Below, in pieces: positions 10,422 through 20,387 of a stretch of 64,000 nucleotides of DNA. The notes beneath the pieces were generated by a model that saw nothing but the letters and a program-made list of their open reading frames with translations, was not told the origin of the DNA and did not search any database. The translations under genes were made by a program, and so were the position numbers. Position 1 is the first letter of the stretch. Every line of letters starts with the position of its first letter. The stretch spans positions 62,001-126,000 of the forward strand of contig NZ_CABHYG010000004.1 in the NCBI RefSeq assembly GCF_902170785.1, written 5' to 3'. The DNA is from Yersinia proxima. GTDB lineage: Bacteria; Pseudomonadota; Gammaproteobacteria; Enterobacterales; Enterobacteriaceae.

Positions 10422-13400
10422 ATGAAAAGAATGTTGATTAACGCAACTCAGCAAGAAGAGTTGCGTGTTGCCCTTGTAGATGGACAGCGGCTGTATGATT
10501 TGGATATTGAAAGCCCAGGTCATGAACAGAAAAAAGCGAATATTTACAAAGGTAAAATCACCCGAATCGAACCCAGTCTGGAAGCCGCTTTTGTTGATTA
10601 CGGCGCTGAACGACATGGTTTTCTCCCATTAAAAGAAATCTCTCGCGAATATTTCCCTAGTAATTATTCCTCTCATGGCCGCCCAAACATCAAAGATGTG
10701 CTGCGCGAAGGCCAGGAAGTTATTGTTCAGGTTGATAAAGAAGAACGCGGTAATAAAGGTGCCGCACTCACGACTTTCATCAGCCTGGCAGGTAGTTATT
10801 TAGTTCTGATGCCTAATAACCCACGTGCTGGTGGTATTTCTCGCCGTATCGAAGGTGATGACCGCACTGAACTGAAAGAAGCCCTATCCTCCCTGCAATT
10901 GCCTGATGGCATGGGTCTGATTGTTCGTACCGCCGGTGTTGGTAAATCTGCTGATGCGCTGCAATGGGACTTATCATTCCGTCTAAAACACTGGGATGCG
11001 ATTAAAAAAGCCGCTGAAGGCCGCCCTGCACCGTTTCTGATCCATCAGGAAAGTAACGTGATTGTCCGTGCTTTCCGTGATTATCTGCGCCCGGACATCG
11101 GCGAAATCCTGATCGATAATCCTAAAGTTCTCGAACTGGCTAAAGAGCATATCGCAGCACTTGGCCGCCCGGATTTCAGTAGCAAAATCAAATTGTATAG
11201 TGGCGAAATCCCATTATTCAGTCACTACCAGATTGAGTCACAAATTGAATCTGCGTTCCAACGCGAAGTACGTCTGCCTTCCGGTGGTTCTATCGTTATC
11301 GATACCACTGAGGCCCTGACAGCAATTGATATCAACTCCGCCCGAGCAACTCGCGGTGGTGATATCGAAGAAACGGCATTCAATACCAACCTTGAAGCCG
11401 CCGATGAAATCGCTCGTCAGTTACGCTTACGTGACTTGGGTGGTTTGATTGTCATCGACTTTATCGATATGACACCGGTACGCCATCAACGTGAAGTAGA
11501 AAACCGCTTACGTGATGCCGTTCGTCAAGACCGTGCGCGCATCCAGATTGGCCGCATCTCTCGCTTCGGTTTACTGGAAATGTCCCGCCAGCGCCTCAGC
11601 CCATCACTGGGTGAGTCAAGCCACCATGTGTGCCCACGCTGTAGCGGTACAGGTACTGTTCGTGACAACGAATCTCTGTCACTTTCTATTTTGCGTTTGA
11701 TTGAAGAAGAAGCGCTGAAAGAGAATACCCATGAAGTTCACGCCATTGTGCCGGTACAAATTGCATCGTATCTGCTGAACGAGAAGCGTGAATCTGTTAA
11801 TGCCATCGAAAAACGCCAGGGCGGTGTGCGTGCAGTGATCGTGCCAAACGATCAGATGCAAACGCCGCATTATTCCGTGCTGCGCGTGCGCAAAGGCGAA
11901 GAAGTCCCTTCCCTTAGCTATTTGCTGCCGCAACTGCATGAAGCAGAAATGGCACAACCGCAAGAAGAAGCGACTATCGAGCGCAAACGTCCAGAGCAAC
12001 CTGCGCTGGCGACGTTCTCTCTGCCAACAGAAGTACCACCAGAAACTGCCCCTGCTGCAAATGTTAAACCAACAGCCGCACCACAGGCCGCAACAGCTGT
12101 GGTGGCAGAACAACCTGGTTTCCTTAGCCGCCTGCTCAGTGGGCTGAAAGGTCTCTTCGGTGGTTCAACAGAAACCGAAGTGAAACCGGTTGAAGTTGAA
12201 AAAACTGAAACCAACGAAAACCGTCGTAACGATCGCCGTAATCCTCGCCGCCAGAATAATGGCCGCAAAGACCGTGGTGATCGCACACCTCGTGAAGGCC
12301 GTGATAATAATAGTCGCGACAATAATGCTCGCGATAACGGCAACCGTGACAATGCTAACCGCGATAATAGCAATCGCGAGGGTCGTGACGATCAGCGCCG
12401 CAATAATAGACGCCCGGCGCAACAAGCAACGGCACCACAGGCACAGACTGAAGTTGTTGAAGCGGATAAAGCACAGCGTGAAGAACAGCCAGCCCGTCGC
12501 GGTGATCGCCAACGTCGTCGTCCACAAGATGATAAACGCCAGGTATCACAAGACGTTAAAGCTAAAGTTGATGCGGATATCGTCACAGCTGTAGTCGAAG
12601 AAGCGCAACCTGAGCAAGAAGAACGTCAACAGGTGATGCAGCGCCGTCAACGTCGCCAATTGAATCAGAAAGTCCGTATTCAATCCGCGAATGATGAGCT
12701 AAATGTTCTGGAAACACCTGTTAGCGAGCCGGTTTCCCACATTGCTGCACCAGTAGTGCAGGAAGAAGTGAAATTGCTGTCGCAAACAAGCTCACAGGCC
12801 GATGATGAAGCATCGAACGATCGTAATGGCAACAATGAAAATGGTATGCCACGTCGCTCTCGCCGCTCACCTCGCCACCTGCGTGTCAGTGGTCAACGCC
12901 GTCGCCGCTATCGTGATGAGCGCTACCCAACCCAGTCAGCTATGCCGCTGGCGGGTGCTTTCGCCTCACCAGAAATGGCATCAGGTAAAGTGTGGGTGCG
13001 TTATCCAGTAGCTCAACCGTTTGAACCCGCCTTTGTGGAAAATCCGGTTGAAGAACAACAACCCGTTGAGTACGTGCAGGAAGTTACTGCTGTAGTAGAA
13101 CAAGTTGCTGTTATTGCAGCACCTGTTGTCGTTGCTGCACCTGTTGTCGTTGCTGCACCTGTTGCTGCTGCCGTCGCTGAAACTGTCGCGCCGACTCCAG
13201 CCCCGCAACACAAACCAGGTGGTTCTTCATCATCTGCAGCTGCTGTACCGGGCCGTGCGCCGGTTGTTGTGGAAACAGCAATAGTGGAAACCGCAATTGT
13301 AGAAACGGTAACTGTCGCGCCAATCGTTGAAACCCATGCTGTTGAAGAACCTACTCAGGTAACTGACATTGCACCAGCAGCAGAAACTATCACAGCAGTC

Positions 13401-13922
13401 GAGCCAGTAATTGAAGACGCTGTGGCAACAGAAACTGTGGTTGAAGCGACAATCGAACCCGTCGCTGTCGTGGAAGAAGCCGTAACCCAAGAGCCTGTAG
13501 TTGAAGAAACAGCAGCTGTAGTTGAAGACGCGACAGTCACTGAAGAAGCTGTAGTTGAAGAAGTTACAGTTGAAGAAGTTACAGTTGAAGAAGCGGTGGT
13601 TGAAGCACCAATCGTGGCGGAAACAGTGGTTGAAGATTCTGTGGCAGAAGAAGCTACGGTAACTGAATCACCAACCGACACAGCTCCTGTTGCCGTTGCA
13701 CCGCAGCAGCCAGTTGTTGCTCATCCTGAAGGTGTGTTATTCAAGCACTATGCTTCAGCGCCAATGACCAAAGCACCAGCACCTGATTACGAACCAGCAT
13801 CGCCAAGCCAAGGCCATTGGGAACGTCCAGCCTTTGATTTTGCAGGTAAAGGTTCTGCGGGTGGTCATGCGGCAGCAACTAAAGCAACAGCACCAGCAAC
13901 AAAGCCACAATCGGTTGAATAG
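10422..13922 (+). CDS. rne: Ribonuclease E
   Basis: RNase E is the essential single-strand endonuclease and scaffold of the RNA degradosome. The start is the ATG of [14 protein letters not shown], giving 1,166 residues. That is about 100 more than E. coli, and the extra length is in the C-terminal half. The S1 domain is at about 35-125. The 5'-sensor is in [10 protein letters not shown]. The catalytic aspartates are in AIDINSA and VIDFIDM, and the zinc link is CPRCSG. After about residue 500 come the membrane amphipathic helix, Arg-rich RNA-binding regions ([11 protein letters not shown], then DNNARDNG-type repeats), a long Val/Ala/Glu low-complexity region with AAPVVV and VEEVT repeats, and the PNPase-binding tail ([15 protein letters not shown]). 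A 45-codon in-frame upstream extension lies within the leader and is not used. Confidence 0.97.
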   Translation: MKRMLINATQQEELRVALVDGQRLYDLDIESPGHEQKKANIYKGKITRIEPSLEAAFVDYGAERHGFLPLKEISREYFPSNYSSHGRPNIKDVLREGQEVIVQVDKEERGNKGAALTTFISLAGSYLVLMPNNPRAGGISRRIEGDDRTELKEALSSLQLPDGMGLIVRTAGVGKSADALQWDLSFRLKHWDAIKKAAEGRPAPFLIHQESNVIVRAFRDYLRPDIGEILIDNPKVLELAKEHIAALGRPDFSSKIKLYSGEIPLFSHYQIESQIESAFQREVRLPSGGSIVIDTTEALTAIDINSARATRGGDIEETAFNTNLEAADEIARQLRLRDLGGLIVIDFIDMTPVRHQREVENRLRDAVRQDRARIQIGRISRFGLLEMSRQRLSPSLGESSHHVCPRCSGTGTVRDNESLSLSILRLIEEEALKENTHEVHAIVPVQIASYLLNEKRESVNAIEKRQGGVRAVIVPNDQMQTPHYSVLRVRKGEEVPSLSYLLPQLHEAEMAQPQEEATIERKRPEQPALATFSLPTEVPPETAPAANVKPTAAPQAATAVVAEQPGFLSRLLSGLKGLFGGSTETEVKPVEVEKTETNENRRNDRRNPRRQNNGRKDRGDRTPREGRDNNSRDNNARDNGNRDNANRDNSNREGRDDQRRNNRRPAQQATAPQAQTEVVEADKAQREEQPARRGDRQRRRPQDDKRQVSQDVKAKVDADIVTAVVEEAQPEQEERQQVMQRRQRRQLNQKVRIQSANDELNVLETPVSEPVSHIAAPVVQEEVKLLSQTSSQADDEASNDRNGNNENGMPRRSRRSPRHLRVSGQRRRRYRDERYPTQSAMPLAGAFASPEMASGKVWVRYPVAQPFEPAFVENPVEEQQPVEYVQEVTAVVEQVAVIAAPVVVAAPVVVAAPVAAAVAETVAPTPAPQHKPGGSSSSAAAVPGRAPVVVETAIVETAIVETVTVAPIVETHAVEEPTQVTDIAPAAETITAVEPVIEDAVATETVVEATIEPVAVVEEAVTQEPVVEETAAVVEDATVTEEAVVEEVTVEEVTVEEAVVEAPIVAETVVEDSVAEEATVTESPTDTAPVAVAPQQPVVAHPEGVLFKHYASAPMTKAPAPDYEPASPSQGHWERPAFDFAGKGSAGGHAAATKATAPATKPQSVE

Positions 13923-13950
13923 TAGCAATATCGTTCGGCCCTAATAGTGT

Positions 13951-13977
13951 AAAACCCGCCATTTGGCGGGTTTTTTA
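13951..13977 (+). terminator. rne terminator, probably bidirectional
   Basis: A perfect AAAACCCGCC/GGCGGGTTTT stem with a four-base loop runs into TTTTTT. It starts 29 bp past the rne stop and can also serve the convergent ABM-domain gene on the minus strand. Confidence 0.93.
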
Positions 13978-13991
13978 TTGAGCAAAGATTA

Positions 13992-14279
13992 TCACGCGAT
14001 TTGCTTCACTTTCTTTATCTCAAGGCTTTCCAACTTGCCTTCAATAGCTTTGACAAACGCTTTGAAGTGCTCGGTTTTATTATGTTTTTCTAATGCATCT
14101 TCAGATGCCCAGCGCTCAAAAAACACAAAAGAGCCTTTTTGGTCGCTTTCAGCATGGAGATCATATTGCAGATTCCCCTTCTCTTCACGACTCGGTTCGA
14201 TAACCTGATGAACTGCGGCGGTAACCTCAGCAATAAACTCAGGTTTCGCCACTAAACTGGCAATAACACGAACTTCCAT
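13992..14279 (-). CDS. Antibiotic biosynthesis monooxygenase (ABM) domain protein
   Basis: This 95-residue single-domain dimeric alpha/beta-barrel protein belongs to the ABM superfamily. The family pattern runs from VRVIASLVAKPE through CxY-like LQYDLHAESD to FVFFERWASEDALEKHN and EHFKAF. Relatives include the quinol monooxygenase YgiN and heme-degrading enzymes, so the substrate cannot be assigned. It sits alone between rne and pyrC, where E. coli carries the flagellar genes. AGATGGGAGAATAACT precedes the ATG and is a good ribosome site. Confidence 0.85.
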   Translation of the reverse strand: MEVRVIASLVAKPEFIAEVTAAVHQVIEPSREEKGNLQYDLHAESDQKGSFVFFERWASEDALEKHNKTEHFKAFVKAIEGKLESLEIKKVKQIA

Positions 14280-14505
14280 AGTTATTCTCCCATCTGTACA
14301 TTTAATTAGCGTATTTGACGATAAATCAATCGCTCACCCACTTGGGCAATTTTTTCGAAACCTCTCTATAAAAGCCCCTTTTTGCATTGTTTTCAACTTA
14401 GCCGTAACAATCAGATGCATCCGGAGCACTTTCCGCTTATCCTTAGACCCCGCCGGAAACAGCACAAAACCCCCGATATCTCATCATGACTGCGGAGCCC
14501 GTTGA

Positions 14506-15552
14506 ATGACTGCACAACCCCAAACCCTGAAAATTCGCCGCCCCGATGACTGGCATATTCATTTACGTGATGACGAAATGCTCAGTACCGTGCTGCCCTA
14601 TACTTCCGAGGTGTTTGCTCGGGCTATTGTCATGCCAAACCTGACACCCCCGATAACCACAGTTGCCAGTGCCATTGCCTATCGGGAACGTATTTTGGCG
14701 TCAATTCCTTCAGACCATAAATTCACACCGCTAATGACGTGCTACCTGACCAATACTCTGGACGTCAATGAACTGACTCTCGGTTTTGAACAAGGTGTGT
14801 TTACCGCCGCCAAGCTCTATCCGGCCAATGCCACCACCAACTCAACCCATGGTGTTTCTGATATTCCAGCAATTTATCCGCTGTTTGAACAGATGCAGAA
14901 GATAGGTATGCCGTTACTGATCCACGGAGAAGTCACTGACGCGGCTGTGGACATTTTTGATCGTGAAGCGCGCTTTATTGACCAAATCCTGGAACCGATA
15001 CGCCGTCAATTCCCGGAGCTGAAAATTGTCTTTGAGCATATCACCACCAAAGAGGCAGCCTGTTATGTGCTGGAAGGCAATCGTTTCCTTGGTGCGACCA
15101 TCACCCCTCAGCATTTGATGTTCAATCGTAATCACATGTTGGTTGGTGGAATTCGCCCTCACCTGTTCTGTTTGCCGATCCTAAAACGCAGTACTCATCA
15201 AGAGGCCCTACGTCAAGCGGTTGCCAGTGGCTCTGAGCGCTTCTTCCTCGGAACTGACTCAGCACCACATGCCAAACATCGTAAAGAGTCATCATGTGGC
15301 TGTGCAGGTGTGTTCAATGCCCCGTCGGCACTTCCAGCGTATGCCTCGGTGTTTGAAGAGATGAACGCACTGCAACATTTGGAAGCATTCTGCTCTTTGA
15401 ACGGCCCACGTTTCTATGGTCTGCCCGTTAACGAAGATTTTGTTGAATTGGTTCGGGTTCCTTTCCAACAACCAGAAGAAATCTCACTCGGAAACGAATC
15501 TATTATTCCTTTCCTTGCCGGCCAGACCATCAACTGGTCAGTTAAAGTTTGA
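14506..15552 (+). CDS. pyrC: Dihydroorotase PyrC
   Basis: PyrC is a zinc amidohydrolase that cyclises carbamoyl-aspartate to dihydroorotate in pyrimidine synthesis. The product has 348 residues, the E. coli length. Metal ligands are visible: His17 and His19 (DWHIHLRDD), the carboxylated lysine in [12 protein letters not shown], histidines in LIHGEVT and FEHITTKEA, and the aspartate in [14 protein letters not shown]. The 226-bp upstream region contains a CATCCGG...CCGCCGG-type leader, reminiscent of the hairpin that controls E. coli pyrC. I did not establish the fold. Confidence 0.96.
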   Translation: MTAQPQTLKIRRPDDWHIHLRDDEMLSTVLPYTSEVFARAIVMPNLTPPITTVASAIAYRERILASIPSDHKFTPLMTCYLTNTLDVNELTLGFEQGVFTAAKLYPANATTNSTHGVSDIPAIYPLFEQMQKIGMPLLIHGEVTDAAVDIFDREARFIDQILEPIRRQFPELKIVFEHITTKEAACYVLEGNRFLGATITPQHLMFNRNHMLVGGIRPHLFCLPILKRSTHQEALRQAVASGSERFFLGTDSAPHAKHRKESSCGCAGVFNAPSALPAYASVFEEMNALQHLEAFCSLNGPRFYGLPVNEDFVELVRVPFQQPEEISLGNESIIPFLAGQTINWSVKV

Positions 15553-15627
15553 TAGCTATGGCGGTAGAGCGCGCTTTTCTCTACTGCCTCAAATTTTTTT
15601 ATCCGCCAGTTGCAGTCCGAATATTTA

Positions 15628-15647
15628 TACTGTATAAATAACCAGTA
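15628..15647 (+). promoter_or_regulatory. LexA (SOS) box of dinI
   Basis: The 20-bp site TACTGTATAAATAACCAGTA matches the LexA consensus (TACTG-N10-CAGTA) in both half-sites. It ends 21 bp before the dinI start, so bound LexA would block the promoter. DinI is a classical SOS gene. Confidence 0.93.
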
Positions 15648-15668
15648 TGAATATTCGGAGGGCTAAAT

Positions 15669-15914
15669 ATGCGTGTTGAAGTCAGTATTGATAAAAAAAA
15701 TCAGTTACCCGCAGGTGCTATCGAAGCACTCACCAATGAATTGAGTAAACGACTGAATACTAAATTCCCGGATATCACTACCGCAGTACAAGTGCGTTAT
15801 GCCGGGGCCAATAATCTTTCTGTTTTAGGCGGTGCCAAAACCGATAAAGATCTCATCTCTGAAATATTACAAGAAATATGGGAAAGCGCAGACGACTGGT
15901 TCGATGCAGAATAA
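15669..15914 (+). CDS. dinI: DNA damage-inducible protein I
   Basis: DinI is a small acidic protein that binds RecA, stabilising RecA filaments and modulating co-protease activity during the SOS response. It has 81 residues, with the family start MRVEVSIDKK and the acidic C-terminal helix EILQEIWESADDWF that mimics DNA for RecA binding. A LexA box overlaps its promoter, and CGGAGG sits just before the ATG. An ERIC element lies between the stop codon and the nearest terminator. Confidence 0.96.
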   Translation: MRVEVSIDKKNQLPAGAIEALTNELSKRLNTKFPDITTAVQVRYAGANNLSVLGGAKTDKDLISEILQEIWESADDWFDAE

Positions 15915-15934
15915 ATTACAATAAAAATATGTTG

Positions 15935-16135
15935 TATACCCTAAATAATTCAAGTTGCAGGAAGGCGGCAAGTGAGAGACAAATTGGTTGCAAACCATGT
16001 TGAACAGCGCTGGCGCTGGCCCGCAGGGTGAGCCTCTGATGAGGCTCATAATCCCGATGAGCTTACAGTGTCGTAAGTGATTCGGGTTATTGAGTGTAGC
16101 CAACGCACATACAGCTTGAAGTATGACGGGTATAG
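15935..16135. repeat. ERIC element, long (201-bp) variant
   Basis: The ends are those of a standard ERIC (TATACCC...GGGTATA), with the conserved blocks TAATTCAAGTTGCAGGAAGGC and CAGCTTGAAGTATGAC. An extra stretch of about 70 bp starts after CAAGTGAGA (about 15974-16048). It contains inverted pieces CAGCGCTGGCGCTGG and GAGCCTCTGATGAGGCTC. The central TAATCCC...GGGTTA stem is retained. ERICs with internal insertions are known in Yersiniae. It lies 20 bp past dinI and before dinI's probable terminator. Confidence 0.92.
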
Positions 16136-16149
16136 ATAAATGCTGTTTT

Positions 16150-16176
16150 GCCGGGGAATCGCTCCTCGGCTTTTTT
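16150..16176 (+). terminator. Probable dinI terminator, downstream of the ERIC
   Basis: GCCGGGGA and TCCTCGGC pair (one G-U) around a five-base loop and run into six T's. Because the 201-bp ERIC lies between dinI and this site, the dinI transcript probably includes the ERIC. Confidence 0.8.
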
Positions 16177-16346
16177 CATTTTAATCTTCGCTTAATTAAT
16201 CATCAGAAAATAAATAATTTGTAAAGATCTGTTGATAATCTCCACATTCACCAGCGCTTGCGTATACTAAAAAAGTTCACTTAGTATTGAGTCGCATTGA
16301 TCCTCGTTAGTCACTCCAGTTAGTAACTACTATATAAGGGGTCTTT

Positions 16347-16601
16347 ATGGACAGAAATGATGAAGTTATCCAGACTCACCCGCTCGTAGGTTGGGATATC
16401 AGCACTGTAGATGCATATGACGCGATGATGATACGTCTTCATTACCTGTCTTCCATGGATCAACCGCCTGAAGATGCGCTGGTTGATAGAACGCTCTGGC
16501 TGACGACTGATGTTGCACGCCAATTAATAAATATCTTAGAAGCAGGCATTGCCAAAATTGAGTCATCAGAATACGAAGATTTGGACCACCGTAAGCATTA
16601 A
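16347..16601 (+). CDS. bssS: Biofilm regulator BssS (YceP)
   Basis: This 84-residue cytoplasmic protein of the BssS/YceP family modulates biofilm formation and indole/AI-2-linked signalling in E. coli. The N-terminal half (NDEVIQTHPLVGWDISTVDAYDAMMIRLHY) and the TLWLTTDVARQ...ILEAGIAKIES core are very close to the E. coli protein. The family is known mainly from phenotypes, and its mechanism is unclear. AAGGGG lies upstream of the ATG. The gene lies between dinI and solA, as in E. coli. Confidence 0.93.
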   Translation: MDRNDEVIQTHPLVGWDISTVDAYDAMMIRLHYLSSMDQPPEDALVDRTLWLTTDVARQLINILEAGIAKIESSEYEDLDHRKH

Positions 16602-16633
16602 TTATCACCAACAATTAATTTCTCAAAGCTCAT

Positions 16634-16669
16634 AAAAAGGCATCAGTGAATATCACTTGATGCCTTTTT
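16634..16669 (+). terminator. bssS terminator
   Basis: A long perfect stem (AAAAAGGCATCA/TGATGCCTTTTT, with an inner GTGA/TCAC) ends in five T's, 33 bp past the bssS stop. Confidence 0.93.
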
Positions 16670-16864
16670 ATTAACCGTTCCCACCATAATATCGCTAACA
16701 TCCCTTTTGCTCTCCCTGACCCCGTGCTATTACTATCGTTTTAATTTTTATCGCAACTTGCCGCCTTTCATTTAAAACATTCTGTTTATTATCAGGATAA
16801 GACTGCGTTACAAATCAAACAGTGTTAAATAAGGCTAGCGATGATATTCACCAAGGTGAAAAAT

Positions 16865-17989
16865 ATGGATTATGATTTGATTGTCATTGGTAGTGGCTCC
16901 GTCGGTTCCGCCGCAGGTTACTACGCCTCACAAGCTGGTTTAAAAGTGCTGATGATTGACAGCGCAATGCCCCCTCACCAGGCAGGTAGTCACCACGGCG
17001 ATACCAGAATTATTCGCCATGCATACGGTGAAGGCGAAAAATATGTGCCATTAGTATTGCGCGCACAAGCACTGTGGGATCAGCTCTCCACTCAGACCGG
17101 TGAAAAATTGTTTCAGGCCAGTGGTGTACTCAATTTGGGGCCTGATGATTCGACTTTCCTGAAAAATACACAACTCAGCGCGCAACAATATAATTTACCG
17201 GTCGACATTTTAAATGCAGCGCAGGTTCGTGAGAAATGGCCAGTATTTACTGTGCCAGATAATTATATTGGTGTGTTCGAACCACAATCGGGTTATCTGC
17301 GCTCAGAACTGGCGATAAAAACACTGATCAAAGCCGTCACTGAGGCTGGTTGCGGTATTTTATTTAACTGCCCGGTTACCGCGATTGAACCCTTGGATAA
17401 TGGGGTTGATGTCGTGACCATTGATGGTACCTACAGCGCCAGGAAAGTGGTGGTCACCGCCGGAACCTGGGTGAAAGAGTTACTACCGCAATTACCCATA
17501 ACAGCCATACGCAAAGTCTTCTCCTGGCACCATGCCGATGGTCGCTACAGTGAAGGGAATCATTTCCCGGCATTTACAGTAGAAACTCCGGATAACATTC
17601 ATTACTACGGTTTTCCCTCACAAAATGATGAACTTAAGCTGGGTAAGCATGATGGTGGTCAACCGATAGAATCAGCCGCACAACGTAAGCCGTTTGGTGC
17701 TTATGCTGAAGATGGTACCGAAGTATTTGCCTTTTTACGTCATTTCTTGCCCGGTGTCGGTGTATGTCTGCATGGTGCTGCATGCACTTATGATATGAGT
17801 CCTGACGAAGATTTCATCATTGATACTGTGCCAGATAACACCAATATTATGGTTGTAACGGGTTTAAGTGGTCATGGCTTCAAATTTGCCCCTGCACTGG
17901 GTGAAATTGCGGCATTTTTTGCCCAAGATAAATCATCCCCTATTGATATCTCGGCATTCTCTCTGGCCCGGTTTACTCACTTAGAGTAA
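16865..17989 (+). CDS. solA: N-methyl-L-tryptophan oxidase SolA
   Basis: SolA is an FAD flavoenzyme of the monomeric sarcosine oxidase family that oxidatively demethylates N-methyl-tryptophan (and sarcosine weakly). The FAD-binding [10 protein letters not shown] is at residues 9-18. [15 protein letters not shown] and the covalent-flavin cysteine region ([20 protein letters not shown]) match the family. The start chosen (MDYDLIVIG) gives 374 residues, close to E. coli (372), and has AAGGTG eight bases upstream. The in-frame ATG eight codons earlier is not needed. Confidence 0.94.
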   Translation: MDYDLIVIGSGSVGSAAGYYASQAGLKVLMIDSAMPPHQAGSHHGDTRIIRHAYGEGEKYVPLVLRAQALWDQLSTQTGEKLFQASGVLNLGPDDSTFLKNTQLSAQQYNLPVDILNAAQVREKWPVFTVPDNYIGVFEPQSGYLRSELAIKTLIKAVTEAGCGILFNCPVTAIEPLDNGVDVVTIDGTYSARKVVVTAGTWVKELLPQLPITAIRKVFSWHHADGRYSEGNHFPAFTVETPDNIHYYGFPSQNDELKLGKHDGGQPIESAAQRKPFGAYAEDGTEVFAFLRHFLPGVGVCLHGAACTYDMSPDEDFIIDTVPDNTNIMVVTGLSGHGFKFAPALGEIAAFFAQDKSSPIDISAFSLARFTHLE

Positions 17990-18017
17990 ACAAACTTACA
18001 ATTGACACATGACATTT

Positions 18018-18057
18018 TTGCCAATGACTATTCATATTTCAAACGAATCATTGGCAA
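18018..18057 (+). terminator. Stem-loop after solA
   Basis: TTGCCAATGA and TCATTGGCAA pair perfectly over a 20-base loop, followed by TTAATTTATAT. This is a plausible terminator of solA, though the T-tract is interrupted. Confidence 0.55.
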
Positions 18058-18245
18058 TTAATTTATATTGCTTACGGTTTATGTTTAGTATAAAAAACTA
18101 TAAGTATAATAATTAGTAGAAAGTTAGCTCGTAAAACCCGTCAGTAAACATCGCAAATCCCGAATTGACGCCTTGGTCGTCAGAGGATTACCTTATCCTT
18201 GTATGCAGTCAGGTATGGTTGCTATTAGACAAGGATGTATGTCAC

Positions 18246-18860
18246 ATGAAAATATTAATTATTGACGAATGTTTTTATACCCGTTCCGGTGTAAATACTT
18301 ATCTAAACAATTCGGCATCTCTTAATTTAATGGATGTTCCTACGGTTGAACAGGCAACATTCGCCATCCACAATTTTAATCCTGAGATAATAATTGTCAA
18401 TCTGACGCAATATTGTCGCTTTGGGGGTCATTGCCCATTATTAGCTCAATTTATCAGTTGCTGCGCTCAGGCAAAAGTTTATATTTATCTTGATGCCTCA
18501 TATCCATTCAGCGAAACGCCAATTCCGTTAACTGAAACCGTTTCAATTCTGGCTAAAAAGCATCTACCCGAACTGCTGAAAAGTTTATCAAGAGCTTCAG
18601 ATGATAATAGTGGTAATAGTGGTAATAGTGGTAATACATGTAACTCACATCATTCATGCCATTCATCTCTGTTCAGCCCACAAGAACATAAAGTCATGTG
18701 CTATTGGATGACAGAAATGCCGAACTATCGCATAGCCAGAAAATTGAACATCAGTGATAGCACTGTCTACTCACACAAACGCCATATCACTGAGAAAATA
18801 AAAGTTAGAAACCGGTTGGAGTTATGTTTTATTTATAACGTATTTAAATATTTATACTAA
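18246..18860 (+). CDS. RcsA/BglJ-like LuxR-type regulator with a repeat-bearing linker
   Basis: This 204-residue protein has a receiver-like N-terminal domain (MKILIIDECFYTRSG) without a clear phospho-acceptor aspartate pocket, as in RcsA and BglJ, which act as unphosphorylated partners of RcsB. The C-terminal LuxR-type helix-turn-helix runs from FSPQEHKVMCYWM through IARKLNISDSTVYSHKRHITEKI. Between them is a linker GNSGNSGN encoded by a 9-bp unit repeated three times (18613-18639), then a His/Cys-rich HHSCHSS stretch. The chosen ATG has AAGGATG nine bases upstream. There is no such gene at this locus in E. coli. Target genes cannot be named. Confidence 0.78.
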   Translation: MKILIIDECFYTRSGVNTYLNNSASLNLMDVPTVEQATFAIHNFNPEIIIVNLTQYCRFGGHCPLLAQFISCCAQAKVYIYLDASYPFSETPIPLTETVSILAKKHLPELLKSLSRASDDNSGNSGNSGNTCNSHHSCHSSLFSPQEHKVMCYWMTEMPNYRIARKLNISDSTVYSHKRHITEKIKVRNRLELCFIYNVFKYLY

Positions 18861-19033
18861 CGCTTAATTTAGCGTTAGTATAAATATTACTTTAAGGTTT
18901 TAAAAAAGAAGATAATCGTACAGATTAATTATATGTTTTACATAGCAAAAAATATTAAATTGACGGTTAAGTTATTGTTTATCTAATTTAAAACACCTAC
19001 AATGAGCGATTGTTTTAGCCGCAGGCAGTCAGC

Positions 19034-19147
19034 ATGTTAAATAAATTGCTTTCTATAGTTATCAATAATGTAAGAGAGCACCTAATACTCTATATCTGTT
19101 TGTGGCTCACATTGTTGGCTCTGGATATTTATTTCTTTTTCTATTAA
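19034..19147 (+). CDS. yceO: Small membrane protein, YceO family
   Basis: This 37-codon gene, too short for most gene callers, reads MLNKLLSIVINNVREHLIL followed by a single membrane span (YICLWLTLLALDIYFFFY). It matches my recollection of E. coli YceO (46 residues) in the INNxREHLxLYxxLW block. It lies on the same strand as solA between solA and trhO, which is yceO's place in E. coli. A stop codon just upstream excludes a longer start. A strong terminator follows 34 bp later. Its role is unknown. Confidence 0.8.
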   Translation: MLNKLLSIVINNVREHLILYICLWLTLLALDIYFFFY

Positions 19148-19181
19148 TTCACTGTCCGTACCATACCTTTCACGTTGAGTT

Positions 19182-19221
19182 GGCCAGCAGATATAGAACT
19201 CACCTGCTGGCCTCAGATTTT
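19182..19221 (+). terminator. Terminator after yceO
   Basis: GGCCAGCAG and CTGCTGGCC pair perfectly and are followed by TCAGATTTTT. The terminator is oriented for the small upstream gene, which supports that gene being expressed. Confidence 0.85.
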
Positions 19222-19225
19222 TAAG

Positions 19226-20287
19226 TCAGGATATTGGTTTTTCCGGCTCAGTTTGGGCAGGTTTACCGTCACTCAGTAACACCGCAAACTTATAGCCAGC
19301 AGGCGTTAATTCCAGTGCGATCTTGGCAATAATGGTTAAAGGTACTGAAAGCAACATACCTATCGGCCCCAATAGCCAACCCCAGAAAATCAATGATAAG
19401 AATACCACCAACGTTGATAACCCCAAGCCGCGCCCCATCATGCGCGGGTCAATAATGTTACCGCCAATCAAGTTGATAAGGATGTAACCACCAGTTACGG
19501 CGAATGCGTCGGCAAAACCGTTAAATAACAGAGCCTGGATAATGGGTGGAATGGCGGCTAATACTGACCCGATATTGGGAATATAATTGAGAACAAAAGC
19601 TAATAATCCCCACAGGAATGCAAACCTGACGCCCATTGCGGCCAAAAATAGCCAAATAACAATCCCTGTCGCGATACTAATAATGGTCTTAATCACCAGA
19701 TAATGCGTCACGCCATTCAGCGCACGTCTGAGAATCGCATTCCCTTGTTCTGGATTATCAAACATCAACTGCATTTTATAAGGAAGGCGCTCAACTTCGA
19801 AGAGCATAAATACGACTGTCATTAATAGCAGGAAGGTGCTGGCCATTGCTCCAGAGAGATGGCTAAGCAGGCGGGTAACAAAGTTCATCGCCGTGCTGGG
19901 ATCGACATGTTTCATAATGTCATCCACTGAAAACTCGATATTAAAGCGCATAGCAAACTCTTGCAGATCGCGCATTTTTTCCAGCATCATTCCGCGATAT
20001 TGCGGTAATGAACGGGCAAATTCATTTAATGAAGATCCTAAGCGGCTAAACAGTAATGCCATCAGTAAAACAATAATGGTTACCAGTAAGACGATAGCCA
20101 GTGTGCGGGGGATTTTTATTTTTTCGAGTAATTTTACCAACGGGTTTAAAACAATGGCGAGAAATATTGCCAGTAAAAAGGGAACCACAATAGGCGATGC
20201 CGCCTTGATCCCAGCCATAATCACGACCAACATTGCCAGCATCGCAACTAAGCGCAACCCTTGGCCACTTACCACAGGTTTTGTCAT
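19226..20287 (-). CDS. tqsA: AI-2E family transporter TqsA
   Basis: This inner-membrane protein of the AI-2E (PerM/TqsA) family is implicated in export of autoinducer-2 in E. coli. It has 353 residues with about seven to eight hydrophobic segments. The strongly conserved block [24 protein letters not shown] and the [24 protein letters not shown] region are nearly identical to E. coli TqsA. The start ([10 protein letters not shown] at 20287) has AAGGATT six bases upstream. A nine-codon longer reading is possible but not supported. It replaces the yceI-yceJ pair found at this position in E. coli. Confidence 0.9.
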   Translation of the reverse strand: MTKPVVSGQGLRLVAMLAMLVVIMAGIKAASPIVVPFLLAIFLAIVLNPLVKLLEKIKIPRTLAIVLLVTIIVLLMALLFSRLGSSLNEFARSLPQYRGMMLEKMRDLQEFAMRFNIEFSVDDIMKHVDPSTAMNFVTRLLSHLSGAMASTFLLLMTVVFMLFEVERLPYKMQLMFDNPEQGNAILRRALNGVTHYLVIKTIISIATGIVIWLFLAAMGVRFAFLWGLLAFVLNYIPNIGSVLAAIPPIIQALLFNGFADAFAVTGGYILINLIGGNIIDPRMMGRGLGLSTLVVFLSLIFWGWLLGPIGMLLSVPLTIIAKIALELTPAGYKFAVLLSDGKPAQTEPEKPIS

Positions 20288-20387
20288 TATCAATCCTTGT
20301 ATTGGAACCGCCACGGCTCAAAATGGCAAAAAAAAGACGTTACCGGATAAAATAACCGACAACGCCTTATTTTAATAGCACCAGATA

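Noticed and set aside
12165-12594. Long open frames on both strands inside the rne C-terminal half
   Set aside because: The low-complexity Arg/Asp/Asn and Val/Glu codons of rne produce open shadow frames; none has a ribosome site or recognisable domain.
15935-16135. Possible CRISPR-like or IS-derived repeat after dinI
   Set aside because: The ends and internal blocks identify it as an ERIC with an internal insertion. No CRISPR arrays or intact insertion sequences were seen anywhere in the window.
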